NCBI GenBank assembly: GCA_031548365.1
Contig: JAVBRD010000013.1
Span: 92,233-156,232 of the forward strand
Source of the DNA: JAVBRD01 sp031548365
Lineage (GTDB): Bacteria; Bacillota; Clostridia; Christensenellales; UBA1750
Direction: 5' to 3'
DNA length: 64,000 nt
Positions 9,041-16,522 of the stretch are shown here, piece after piece (positions within the stretch are counted from its first letter, which is position 1; each line of letters opens with the position of its first letter). Both the position numbers and the translations under genes were made by a program. The notes beneath the pieces are model-generated. The model did not search any database, was not told where the DNA came from, and saw only the letters and a program-made list of their open reading frames with translations.

Positions 9041-10060
9041 TTAAAATACCAGCAGGAACAGCTTGGCCATGCCAAAGCCGATCAAGCCGCAGCCAGGAAA
9101 TGTCAGCACCCACGCGAGCACCATGTCGCGCGCAATGCCCCAGTCTACCATGGAAAAGCGGCGCGCCGCCCCAACGCCCATGATGGCGGTCGTCTTTGTG
9201 TGCGGGGTGGAGACGGGAAGGCCTGTCAGCGAGGAGAGCAGAAGGCAGGCCGCAGCAGCGAGGTCCGCGGCAAAACCCTGATATTTTTCGAGCTTAACCA
9301 TGTCCATGCCAACCGCCTTGATGATGCGCCATCCGCCCGCAGACGTACCCACGCCCATGACGAGCGAGCACAGCACCATCACCCAGATCGGGATCGTGAA
9401 ACCACCAGCGTCCGGTGCGCCGGCCATCCCGTTCAAGTAGAGCCCGAGCATGAAAACGCCCATGAATTTCTGTCCGTCCTGCGCGCCGTGCAAAAATGCC
9501 ATCGCGGCGGCGGCGCAGGCTTGTCCTTTGCCGAAAATGCCCGTGGTGATGTGGCGGTCCACTTTGCGGAAGAGCACCTCGATCAGGCGAACGATGACAA
9601 AACCGCTCACGAAACCCAGAACGGAAGAGACGCCCAAGCCAATGAGCACTTTACGCCATTCGCCCATGTTGACTGCCGCGAAGCCGCCCAGCGCCATAGC
9701 GCCGCCCGTAAGCCCCGCGATGAGCGCGTGGCTCTCGCTGGTTGGGATGCCGAAGTACCACGCGACCGTGGACCAAACCACGATGGCCAACAGCGCTGCC
9801 GCCAGCACGATGAGCGCTTCCTGCCCCGTCCCGCCTTCAAAGCTGACCATGTTGGAAATGGTCGCGGCCACGGTGGAATTGATCATCGTCATCAGGAGAA
9901 CACCGAGGAAGTTGAAGACGACAGCCATGACAATCGCCGAACGCGGGCGAAGAACACGTGTTGAGACCGCGGTGGCGATGGCGTTGGGCGCGTCGGTCCA
10001 GCCGTTGACGAACACCACGCCAAGCACAAGAACGACAATGGTGACCAGCGCTACGGACAC
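9041..10060 (-). CDS. pit: Low-affinity inorganic phosphate transporter (Pit family)
   Basis: A polytopic PiT-family symporter that imports phosphate with protons or cations. The two inverted-repeat signatures are visible: NGWTDAPNAIAT near the N terminus and HGAQDGQKFMG in the second half. About ten hydrophobic helices are present. The open frame extends to 10219, but the GTG at 10060 is preferred: GAGGTGG lies 5 nt upstream and the N terminus then begins directly with the first helix, as in the family. The upstream small gene ends 10 bases before this start. Confidence 0.92.
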   Translation of the reverse strand: MSVALVTIVVLVLGVVFVNGWTDAPNAIATAVSTRVLRPRSAIVMAVVFNFLGVLLMTMINSTVAATISNMVSFEGGTGQEALIVLAAALLAIVVWSTVAWYFGIPTSESHALIAGLTGGAMALGGFAAVNMGEWRKVLIGLGVSSVLGFVSGFVIVRLIEVLFRKVDRHITTGIFGKGQACAAAAMAFLHGAQDGQKFMGVFMLGLYLNGMAGAPDAGGFTIPIWVMVLCSLVMGVGTSAGGWRIIKAVGMDMVKLEKYQGFAADLAAAACLLLSSLTGLPVSTPHTKTTAIMGVGAARRFSMVDWGIARDMVLAWVLTFPGCGLIGFGMAKLFLLVF

Positions 10061-10070
10061 GTAAACCACC

Positions 10071-10466
10071 TCACGCTTGCTTATCCAGCCGGAGTCCGCA
10101 ACGCGGCGGGTCTGAGCCGCCGACAGCCTGAGCGATGGGTGACAGGTGCCGTACGCGCGCGGGTTTTGCTGAGGTTTGTCCGGAAAGAAGAGGCGCACCG
10201 CTTCCTGAGGACAAATCAAAGCGCGCGCACGGATAGATCCGGGGCGCGCTTGAATCCGATGTGGAGCGCTTCAGACGCAAAAAAAACAGCGAATGATCCG
10301 CGCAGATAAAAACCGGTGAAGGGGAAAGGCTGTCGCTCGCGTCGCCGGCCGGCATGTCCAGCCGCGCTGAGAAGCTGCCGGGTAGCATGAGCGCAAAAGT
10401 CACGAGGATGGCGCAAAAACACGCGATAACCGCGCGAAAACGCCACAGAACTGTGAAAAACCGCAT
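10071..10466 (-). CDS. Small secreted or membrane-anchored hypothetical protein
   Basis: Not recognised. The 131-residue product starts with a basic stretch and a hydrophobic segment (residues about 10-31), compatible with a signal peptide or anchor, followed by a Ser/Pro/Arg-rich region with several Cys. Support for it being real is the SD GGGAGGTG six bases before the ATG, a good sigma-A promoter just upstream (10494-10522), and its place as first gene before pit. The unusual composition of its second half leaves room for doubt; it could be a leader peptide-like gene. Confidence 0.5.
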   Translation of the reverse strand: MRFFTVLWRFRAVIACFCAILVTFALMLPGSFSARLDMPAGDASDSLSPSPVFICADHSLFFLRLKRSTSDSSAPRIYPCARFDLSSGSGAPLLSGQTSAKPARVRHLSPIAQAVGGSDPPRCGLRLDKQA

Positions 10467-10493
10467 GTTTTCACCTCCCGGAACATCCGATTA

Positions 10494-10522
10494 ATCATAA
10501 AGTATGCATCGCCAGAAGTCAA
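10494..10522 (-). promoter_or_regulatory. Sigma-A promoter of the pit-secDF operon
   Basis: On the minus strand TTGACT, 17 nt and TATGAT are followed about 20 bases later by a strong SD and the ATG of the small secreted protein. Confidence 0.75.
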
Positions 10523-10552
10523 CTTTTTTGAATAAACCAAATAAAGGCGCGC

Positions 10553-10587
10553 AAAACCGGAGCCGGACGCGAAAGCGCCGGCTCCGG
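10553..10587 (-). terminator. Intrinsic terminator after the Cys-tailed hypothetical gene
   Basis: A perfect 10-bp stem (CCGGAGCCGG / CCGGCTCCGG) with an 11-nt loop, then TTTTG on the minus strand, 31 bases past the stop at 10618. It separates that gene from the pit operon promoter. Confidence 0.85.
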
Positions 10588-10617
10588 TAGAAGACGGGGA
10601 GAGCTGAGGTTGCCCGA

Positions 10618-11286
10618 TCAACAGTCCTTGACAGGTTCGCAGTCGATCTTGGCGTCCGGATAGAACGGCAGGTTGAGGAACTTCGTGCCGCCGGTCGCGC
10701 TGGTTGAGCGGATGGGGCAGGGGGTGCAGTAGCCGTCGGTGAACGCACGGACAAGGGCGCTGACAACCATCTTGATCAGGACGACCGCGAAGAGGCTGAC
10801 CGTCAACCTGCCTGCGTTGTCAAATGTACCGCTGGAAGAGCCAGCCGCAGCCATTGCTTCAAACCTGAACGGGAAGATGGACTGGTTGGGTTTATCCATC
10901 AGGAAGTCGTGGTGAAGCGTGAGCGTAGCGCGAGCGGTTCCGGGACGGCCGTTGGCGTCCGAAAGAAAGATGCGGACCGGGATGTCGACGTCGAGCGAAA
11001 CGCGGAGCTGCGTAGCGTCGTTGGCATCGTTCTTGTAGAGCACGTTGCGCAGGTTGGGCTCGTTATTGAGCGCGACAACGCCGTTGAACGTGAACGGAGA
11101 GATCAGGCCCGTGGGATAGAGGTCGTTATAGTTCAGTACAACATTGGGCAGCTCGCGAACGTCCAGTGCGGTGTCCAGCACGCGGTCGGCGGAGATGCAC
11201 ATGAACGGATTTTGAGTGTTTGAACCAGACTGGCCCGCGAGAGCGGCCATCGCCTGAGCCTGGGTAAGGGGATCATTCATGCTCAT
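10618..11286 (-). CDS. Hypothetical protein with cysteine-containing C terminus
   Basis: Not recognised with certainty. The 222-residue product has no signal peptide. The middle is beta-rich (about 70-150: LRVSLDVDIPVRIFLSD, ATLTLHHDF), there is one hydrophobic stretch near 165-180, and the C terminus carries CTPC and a final DC. The pattern CISADRVLDTALDV near residue 30 faintly resembles clostridial spore-surface or SPOCS-type proteins, which is only a suggestion. The ATG at 11286 is chosen because AGGAGG lies 11 nt upstream. It is monocistronic, with its own terminator. Confidence 0.6.
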   Translation of the reverse strand: MSMNDPLTQAQAMAALAGQSGSNTQNPFMCISADRVLDTALDVRELPNVVLNYNDLYPTGLISPFTFNGVVALNNEPNLRNVLYKNDANDATQLRVSLDVDIPVRIFLSDANGRPGTARATLTLHHDFLMDKPNQSIFPFRFEAMAAAGSSSGTFDNAGRLTVSLFAVVLIKMVVSALVRAFTDGYCTPCPIRSTSATGGTKFLNLPFYPDAKIDCEPVKDC

Positions 11287-11416
11287 TCGAGAGGAATCCT
11301 CCTTCTGAAGTTGGGTAAGCACTGCGCTTCCAATGGCATTATATGCCGGTGAAGCTTGCTTGTGAGCTTTTCGCGGCTTGTTGGCCGATGTTTTCGGACA
11401 TCCCGTCCCACGCCGT

Positions 11417-11445
11417 TTGACAACGCGGCCGCAAGTGCGTAGAAT
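11417..11445 (+). promoter_or_regulatory. Sigma-A promoter for the GT-C-like membrane protein
   Basis: TTGACA (11417-11422), 17 nt, TAGAAT (11440-11445), 28 bases before the ATG at 11473. Confidence 0.75.
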
Positions 11446-11472
11446 TGGTTTTGTCCGAAAAAGAGGTGTGGA

Positions 11473-13440
11473 ATGATAACCTTGGCAGCGCTTTCGTACT
11501 TCCTATTATTTATCGGTTGCGGTGTGCTCGCGGGACTGTGCGTGTTCGCGAGCGAGCCAAGGCCGGTTGCCGTTTGGCTGGGCGTGGTGTGCGGGTTTGC
11601 CGCGATGATGTGGCTGCCCGCGCTTGCAGCGTTTATGTTTGGTTTCGGCGCGATCGCTCACGCCACGGCGGGAGCGGTTGCCGTCTTGCTGACCGCGCTA
11701 ATTTGGTGGAAACGCAAAGCCGGCGCTTCTCCAGCTGTTAAAAGTGATTTAGCTGCTCCTGTGATCGACAGGGACGACATTATGCCATTGCTGCTTTCGG
11801 TGGGTTTGCCGATGTTCGTGGGCGCGTACATGATCTATACCCACACATTGCTGGAAAAAGGCGGCGCGCTTTACACCGGCCAGTCGTGCTTTGGCGATCT
11901 TTGCCTGCACCTTGGCATCGTCCAGAGCCTGGTCGCGGACGGCCGTTTCCCTCCCGATTATTCAATTCTGCCGGGCGCGAAACTGTGCTACCCCTTTCTT
12001 GGGGACGCGTTGAGCGCCAGTCTGCGCCTGACAGGCATGGAACTGAGGCCGGCGTTCATGTTGCCGGGTATTGCGGCGCTCGCTCTTGTCCTGTTTGGCT
12101 TTTATGCGCTGGCCAAGCTGCTTCTCAGGTCGCGCGTGAAAGCCGCGCTCGCGTGCGTGCTGTTCTTCATTGGCGGCGGGTTCGGGTTCGCTTATTTTCT
12201 GGACATGTCCGCGACCAACCCTGAGCAGTTTCTGCGCATTTTCACAGCGTTTTACGAGATGCCCACGAACTACACTGATTTTAATGTTCGCTGGACCAAT
12301 CCCATTGTGGACATGATGGTACCTCAGCGCACGCTTCTCATGGGGTGGCTCGTTCTTATCCCCTGCCTTTACCTTTTATACCGCGCGGCTTTCGGCAAGG
12401 AGAAGCGGCTGTGGCTCCCACTCGCAGTGCTCGCGGGGGCCTTGCCCATGATCCACACGCACTCTTTTCTCGCGTTGGTGTTCCTGTCGCTGGCGGTGAG
12501 CGTTCAAGCGGCTTTGCGCGAGCGCGACGCCAGGGAATGGCTTGCCACGTATGGTCAGTATGCGCTCATCGCGGGCGCGCTCGCGGTGCCGCAGCTGCTT
12601 TACTGGACGTTTCAGCAATCCACATCGGACGGAGGTTCCTTTCTCAATCTGCGTTTCAACTGGGCGAACTCGGATGATTGGCCGCTGTGGTTTTACATCA
12701 AAAATCTCGGTCTGATCGGTATCTTGCTTCCGCTGTGCGCGGCCGTTTCTCCAAAGCAGCTGCGCAGGATGACGTTCTGCGCGATACCGCTGTGGATTGT
12801 GTGCGAATTTGTGCTCTTCCAGCCCAATCCGTATGACAACAACAAGCTTTTGCTCGTGTGCTGGATGCTGGCGTGCATCGTCGCGGCGGAAGGGCTCGTG
12901 TTCCTCTGGAACAAGCTCGCGGGCATACCTGCGCGCGGTTATGCCGCGGGCGTCGTACTGACGTTCTCGCTTTTTTCCGGCGTGCTGACATTCGGACGCG
13001 GGCTTGTATCGCAGGAGTTTATGCTGTTTTCTTCGGATCAGGCCGAAGCGGCCGCCGCGATCGAGCGGGTAACGCCCGGAGACGCGGTTTTCCTGACGGC
13101 GCTCAACCATAACAACGCCGTGTCTTCACTCGCGGGCAGAAGGCTGGTGTGCGGCACCGACACTTATTTGTTTTTTCACGGTATCGACACCACAGGCATA
13201 AAGAATTCGGTAAAAAAAATGTTCGCCTTCCCCGAGCAAAACACGGTCCTGTTCGACCGCTACGAGGTGGATTATGTTTATCTCGGCGACTACGAGCGCG
13301 GGGACTACCAGGTGGACGAAGGCGCGTTTGAACGGCTTTACCCACTGGCGTACCGCTCGCAGGGCGACGATGTGTCCATATACGCGGTGTCGGCTCGCGC
13401 GCAGGCGTCCATCGCCGCTTGGGACGCCGTGAAGGAATGA
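11473..13440 (+). CDS. Polytopic membrane protein, GT-C glycosyltransferase-like
   Basis: A 655-residue integral membrane protein with roughly a dozen hydrophobic helices and a C-terminal soluble part (about 530-655). The layout, a large loop after the second helix group with acidic and Tyr-rich motifs (YTGQSCFGDLCLHLG near 138-152) and a soluble tail with ITALN-type turns, resembles GT-C-fold membrane glycosyltransferases and their DUF2298/PTPS-related relatives. No family-defining motif was secured, so the substrate is unknown. SD AGAGGTG precedes the ATG by 5 nt. hpf follows 56 bases later and may be co-transcribed. Confidence 0.65.
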   Translation: MITLAALSYFLLFIGCGVLAGLCVFASEPRPVAVWLGVVCGFAAMMWLPALAAFMFGFGAIAHATAGAVAVLLTALIWWKRKAGASPAVKSDLAAPVIDRDDIMPLLLSVGLPMFVGAYMIYTHTLLEKGGALYTGQSCFGDLCLHLGIVQSLVADGRFPPDYSILPGAKLCYPFLGDALSASLRLTGMELRPAFMLPGIAALALVLFGFYALAKLLLRSRVKAALACVLFFIGGGFGFAYFLDMSATNPEQFLRIFTAFYEMPTNYTDFNVRWTNPIVDMMVPQRTLLMGWLVLIPCLYLLYRAAFGKEKRLWLPLAVLAGALPMIHTHSFLALVFLSLAVSVQAALRERDAREWLATYGQYALIAGALAVPQLLYWTFQQSTSDGGSFLNLRFNWANSDDWPLWFYIKNLGLIGILLPLCAAVSPKQLRRMTFCAIPLWIVCEFVLFQPNPYDNNKLLLVCWMLACIVAAEGLVFLWNKLAGIPARGYAAGVVLTFSLFSGVLTFGRGLVSQEFMLFSSDQAEAAAAIERVTPGDAVFLTALNHNNAVSSLAGRRLVCGTDTYLFFHGIDTTGIKNSVKKMFAFPEQNTVLFDRYEVDYVYLGDYERGDYQVDEGAFERLYPLAYRSQGDDVSIYAVSARAQASIAAWDAVKE

Positions 13441-13496
13441 TGCCTCCTCGTGGCGAAATGACACAGCAAATCCGATAGCAAGAGAGGATGAGCATT

Positions 13497-14033
13497 ATGC
13501 GTATCAGCATTTCCAGCAAGGGCATCGAAGTGACCCCGGCGCTCAGGGCAAGAGTTGAGAAAAAGGCGTCCAAACTGCAGCGGTATTTTGATGAAGATAC
13601 TCAGACCGCGGTTCGCCTGAGCATGGAACGTTCTCGAAGCATCGCGGAGATCACGGTCACGCTGCGAGGCGGCGACATCCTTCGCTCCGAGATATCGGCC
13701 TATGATATGTATGAAGCGATCGACGAAGCGTGCCAGAAGCTGGAGAGGCAAATCCATCGTCACGCGAAACGCCTTGAGAAGCGCCTCAATATGGGCGCGT
13801 TCAAGAGCGATGTCCCCGAGTTTTCGGATGAGGCGTATATCTCGGCCAGTGAGCCCGAGCTTGTCAGGCGCAAGACTTTCCCCGTCAAGCCCATGAGCAT
13901 AGAGGACGCCATCGCCCAGATGCAGCTGCTCGGTCACTCGTTTTTCGCGTTTGTAAACGATGAAACCGAGCGTGTCTGCGTGGTCTATACACGCAACGAC
14001 GGCAACTTCGGCCTTTTGGAGCCGGAGGCATAG
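13497..14033 (+). CDS. hpf: Ribosome hibernation promoting factor, long form
   Basis: Long HPF binds stationary-phase 70S ribosomes and dimerises them to 100S. The N-terminal S30AE domain spans about 1-95 (MRISISSKGIEVTP; HRHAKRLEKRL near its end). A linker and a C-terminal dimerisation domain from about 122 follow (VRRKTFPVKPMSIEDAIAQM, GHSFFAFVNDET). An upstream ATG at 13488 touches the SD, so the ATG at 13497, 9 nt past GAGAGG, is used. A terminator follows at 14058. Confidence 0.95.
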   Translation: MRISISSKGIEVTPALRARVEKKASKLQRYFDEDTQTAVRLSMERSRSIAEITVTLRGGDILRSEISAYDMYEAIDEACQKLERQIHRHAKRLEKRLNMGAFKSDVPEFSDEAYISASEPELVRRKTFPVKPMSIEDAIAQMQLLGHSFFAFVNDETERVCVVYTRNDGNFGLLEPEA

Positions 14034-14057
14034 CAGAAAAAACGGTTCAAGGCGTAC

Positions 14058-14090
14058 AAAAGGGGCCGCCCGAGCAGGTGGCCCTTTTTA
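14058..14090 (+). terminator. Terminator of hpf
   Basis: Stem AAAGGGGCCGCC / GGTGGCCCTTT with loop CGAGCA, followed by a T-run, 25 bases after the hpf stop. The A-run on its other side could let it also serve the convergent isomerase gene. Confidence 0.85.
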
Positions 14091-14102
14091 TTTGCGCATG
14101 TG

Positions 14103-14780
14103 TTATGTTGAAAACTTGGCGTAGTCACCGTAAAGCAGGTAGAGCGGGGGCTCGTCCTCGGTGATCGCAGGGAAGCGCCCGACCGGTCCTAAGAAGTGGT
14201 TGTCGGTGTTGTCGTCGTTGACCTTGGAGACTTCCCCGATCAGCACGATGCCGCCCTCGCCCCAAAATGAGTGGTATTGGTATGCTGGGAGCGTGATACT
14301 CTCGCCGGGATGCAAGCGTACGACGGTTCCCGCGCGCACAGTGAGGCTGCGCCCATCGCAAGACACAGTCACATCGCGCGCGGAGAGTGACCCTTCTGGC
14401 GTTGAGCCGTACACTTTGACCGCAAGCACACCTCCGCCTCGGTTGATGATGTCCTCCATTTTGTGCATGTGGTAATGATACGGGGTGACCTGTCCCACGC
14501 CTGCGATGAGCAGTTTTTCGCAGTAAGTCTTTTTGTAAAGCGGGTTGTGGAGATTTCCGTTACGGATGGTGAACATGAAAAGCCCGATCTGCTCATAATG
14601 GCCGCTTCCGAAATCTGTGATGTCCCAGCCGAGCATGTTGTCCCGAACCTCAGCGTACTCCGCCCAGCGGTTTTTCCAGTCCTCCGGAGAAAAGGTCGCG
14701 AATGGCGGTAGCCGCCAGTTCATCGAATCAATGAACCCAAGCGCGTCGCGCATGATCTTGTTGATCTCGGAACGCTTCAT
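14103..14780 (-). CDS. D-lyxose isomerase family cupin enzyme
   Basis: A 225-residue cupin of the D-lyxose ketol-isomerase family, which interconverts D-lyxose/D-xylulose or D-mannose/D-fructose. The metal-binding cupin motif HYHMHKMEDIINRGGG lies near residues 106-121, with the second-motif histidine in QYHSFWGEGG. The open frame starts at 14810, but the ATG at 14780 has GGGGGGA seven bases upstream and is preferred. It stands alone between hpf and dinB. The family assignment is good; the exact sugar is not determined. Confidence 0.83.
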   Translation of the reverse strand: MKRSEINKIMRDALGFIDSMNWRLPPFATFSPEDWKNRWAEYAEVRDNMLGWDITDFGSGHYEQIGLFMFTIRNGNLHNPLYKKTYCEKLLIAGVGQVTPYHYHMHKMEDIINRGGGVLAVKVYGSTPEGSLSARDVTVSCDGRSLTVRAGTVVRLHPGESITLPAYQYHSFWGEGGIVLIGEVSKVNDDNTDNHFLGPVGRFPAITEDEPPLYLLYGDYAKFST

Positions 14781-15008
14781 GCCGATTCCCCCCGTGTCAT
14801 CTTTGTCCATAGCATATCACAACAATGCCCGCATCGGAAGGAGAGACGCGATGACATGCTTGAGTTTGGCGCGGTATTTGTCCACAGCCGCCAAACGGCG
14901 ATGTGATGTGCCACAACTGCGGGAGCGCGCAGCGCTGAGGGGCAATCGCTGCGGTATCCTCACAAAGGAGCGTCATTTGGCGATAATGAAGCATTCGCTG
15001 CGCTTAAA

Positions 15009-16247
15009 CTAAAAATAGCTGACGGGGAAAATGACGTTGTCCTCCTTGGGGTTGAGACCGCCGAGCGCGTGGTCCTTGAGCATGATGGCGCGCCCGATGC
15101 TGCTGTGACCGAACCGGCTTCGGATGGCGTCGATCGCCTTCTCAAGGTTTTCCTGCTTTAGCCGCTGCTCCTCGTTGATGAAAATCGAAAGCTGCACGGG
15201 TTCGTCGTGACGTACAAGCTGCGTGCCGCGCACACCCAGGCTCCGAATGGGGTGCGGAAAGGACCAGTTGCTCCGAAACAGGGCCATCGCGACCTGCGCA
15301 AGCTCTAAGGAGAGGTTTGTCGGGCGCTTCAGCTTGATCTGCCGTTCAATACTCACCATTTTGTCGTCGCGGATAGAGATTTGCACGGTGGTGCATCGGA
15401 AACCTTCTTCACGCAGACGGCGCGCGACGCTTTCGCAGAGCACGAGGAAGACGGTGTACGCGTCCTCATCGCTCACGAGATCGTGGGGGGTGGTCGTGGA
15501 GTTGCCGATGCTCTTTGCTTCGCCCCCCTGATCAGCGCGCGCGACCGGCGCGTGATCAAGGCCATTTGCGAAATCGCGAAGCACGTGCCCCCACTTGCCG
15601 AGCCACTGGTCGAGCAAACTCTCGCTCGCGTTCGCAAGCTGGCCGATGCTTGTGATTCCGCACTGGTAGAGCCTCTGCTGCGAGCTAGGGCCGACATAGA
15701 GCAGTTCGCCCACCGCGAGCGGCCAAACCTTGTTTTTATAATTGCTTTCGCTGATGACGGTCGTGGCGTCAGGTTTTTTCATGTCAGAACCAAGTTTGGC
15801 GAATATCTTGTTGTAACTCACGCCTACGGACGCGGTGATACCCAGCTCGCTTCTAACGCGCGCGCGGATTTCGTTGGCGATGTGTTCGCCGTTTCCGCGA
15901 ATGCCGCTTCCGGTCACATCAAGCCACGCCTCGTCAAGCCCGAAGCTCTCCACCTGATCGGTGTACTCGGCGTATATCGCTTTTGCGCGGCGCGAATAGT
16001 CCATGTAGAGCTTGAAGTTGGGCGGGAGGACGACGGCGGCCGGACACTTGTCGCGCGCACTGCGGAGCGTCTCCGCCGTTTTCACGCCCGCCGCCTTGGC
16101 GATGCCGTTTTTCGCCAGCACGATGCCGTGGCGCATCTCGGGATCGCCGCCCACAATGACCGGCCTGCCGCTGAGCTCCGGTCTGTGGAGGCACTCGCAA
16201 GAGGCGTAAAAGTTGTTCATATCGGAGTGCAAAATCACGCGCGTCAT
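15009..16247 (-). CDS. dinB: DNA polymerase IV (Y-family)
   Basis: An error-prone translesion polymerase. The catalytic carboxylates are in HSDMNNFYASCE (Asp9) and SFGLDEAWLD (Asp105, Glu106). The thumb and little-finger domains follow to residue 412, a normal family length. No beta-clamp QL.LF-type motif is obvious at the very end, though VQLSIF near 365 could serve. The ATG at 16247 has GAGGCGG upstream; the frame extends to 16325 without an SD. A sigma-A promoter lies at 16284-16312. A clear LexA palindrome was not found. Confidence 0.93.
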   Translation of the reverse strand: MTRVILHSDMNNFYASCECLHRPELSGRPVIVGGDPEMRHGIVLAKNGIAKAAGVKTAETLRSARDKCPAAVVLPPNFKLYMDYSRRAKAIYAEYTDQVESFGLDEAWLDVTGSGIRGNGEHIANEIRARVRSELGITASVGVSYNKIFAKLGSDMKKPDATTVISESNYKNKVWPLAVGELLYVGPSSQQRLYQCGITSIGQLANASESLLDQWLGKWGHVLRDFANGLDHAPVARADQGGEAKSIGNSTTTPHDLVSDEDAYTVFLVLCESVARRLREEGFRCTTVQISIRDDKMVSIERQIKLKRPTNLSLELAQVAMALFRSNWSFPHPIRSLGVRGTQLVRHDEPVQLSIFINEEQRLKQENLEKAIDAIRSRFGHSSIGRAIMLKDHALGGLNPKEDNVIFPVSYF

Positions 16248-16283
16248 GAGCGCCGCCTCACAATCGAACATTAGTACGGGAAC

Positions 16284-16312
16284 ATTATATCCCCGAACAA
16301 ATGCGAACGCAA
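16284..16312 (-). promoter_or_regulatory. Sigma-A promoter of dinB
   Basis: Minus strand TTGCGT, 17 nt, TATAAT, about 37 bases before the dinB ATG. GTTCG half-sites reminiscent of Gram-positive LexA boxes occur here but do not pair into a palindrome. Confidence 0.7.
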
Positions 16313-16319
16313 GGGGATA

Positions 16320-16339
16320 AACCAAATGTTTGTTTGGTT
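16320..16339. repeat. Inverted repeat between divergent promoters
   Basis: AACCAAA, 6 nt, TTTGGTT: a perfect 7-bp inverted repeat between the dinB promoter and the promoter of the surface-protein gene. It could be an operator for either gene. Confidence 0.5.
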
Positions 16340-16378
16340 ATATTAGCGTATGTGAACTCAAACAGTTCGCGGGCGCGA

Positions 16379-16407
16379 TTGACAGTGGCAGGGCGGGAAC
16401 TTATAAT
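16379..16407 (+). promoter_or_regulatory. Consensus sigma-A promoter of the beta-helix surface protein
   Basis: TTGACA (16379-16384), 17 nt, TATAAT (16402-16407): both hexamers match consensus exactly. The predicted leader to the start codon is about 110 nt; no known riboswitch was recognised in it. Confidence 0.85.
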
Positions 16408-16522
16408 AAAAATAATTTTGCTTGACCGCGGAGAGGTTTCCCCGTCGTCTGGGTTAAGTGGGAATGAAAAATAGCCGATAACAATTAAGTGATGAGTGTT
16501 TACGAGTAAAGAGGTGGCCGCC

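Noticed and set aside
16266..16312. LexA (SOS) box upstream of dinB
   Set aside because: CGAAC/GTTCG half-sites are present but none pair as CGAAC-N4-GTTCG.
16414..16522. Riboswitch in the surface-protein leader
   Set aside because: About 110 nt long but lacks recognisable c-di-GMP, SAM or other aptamer motifs.
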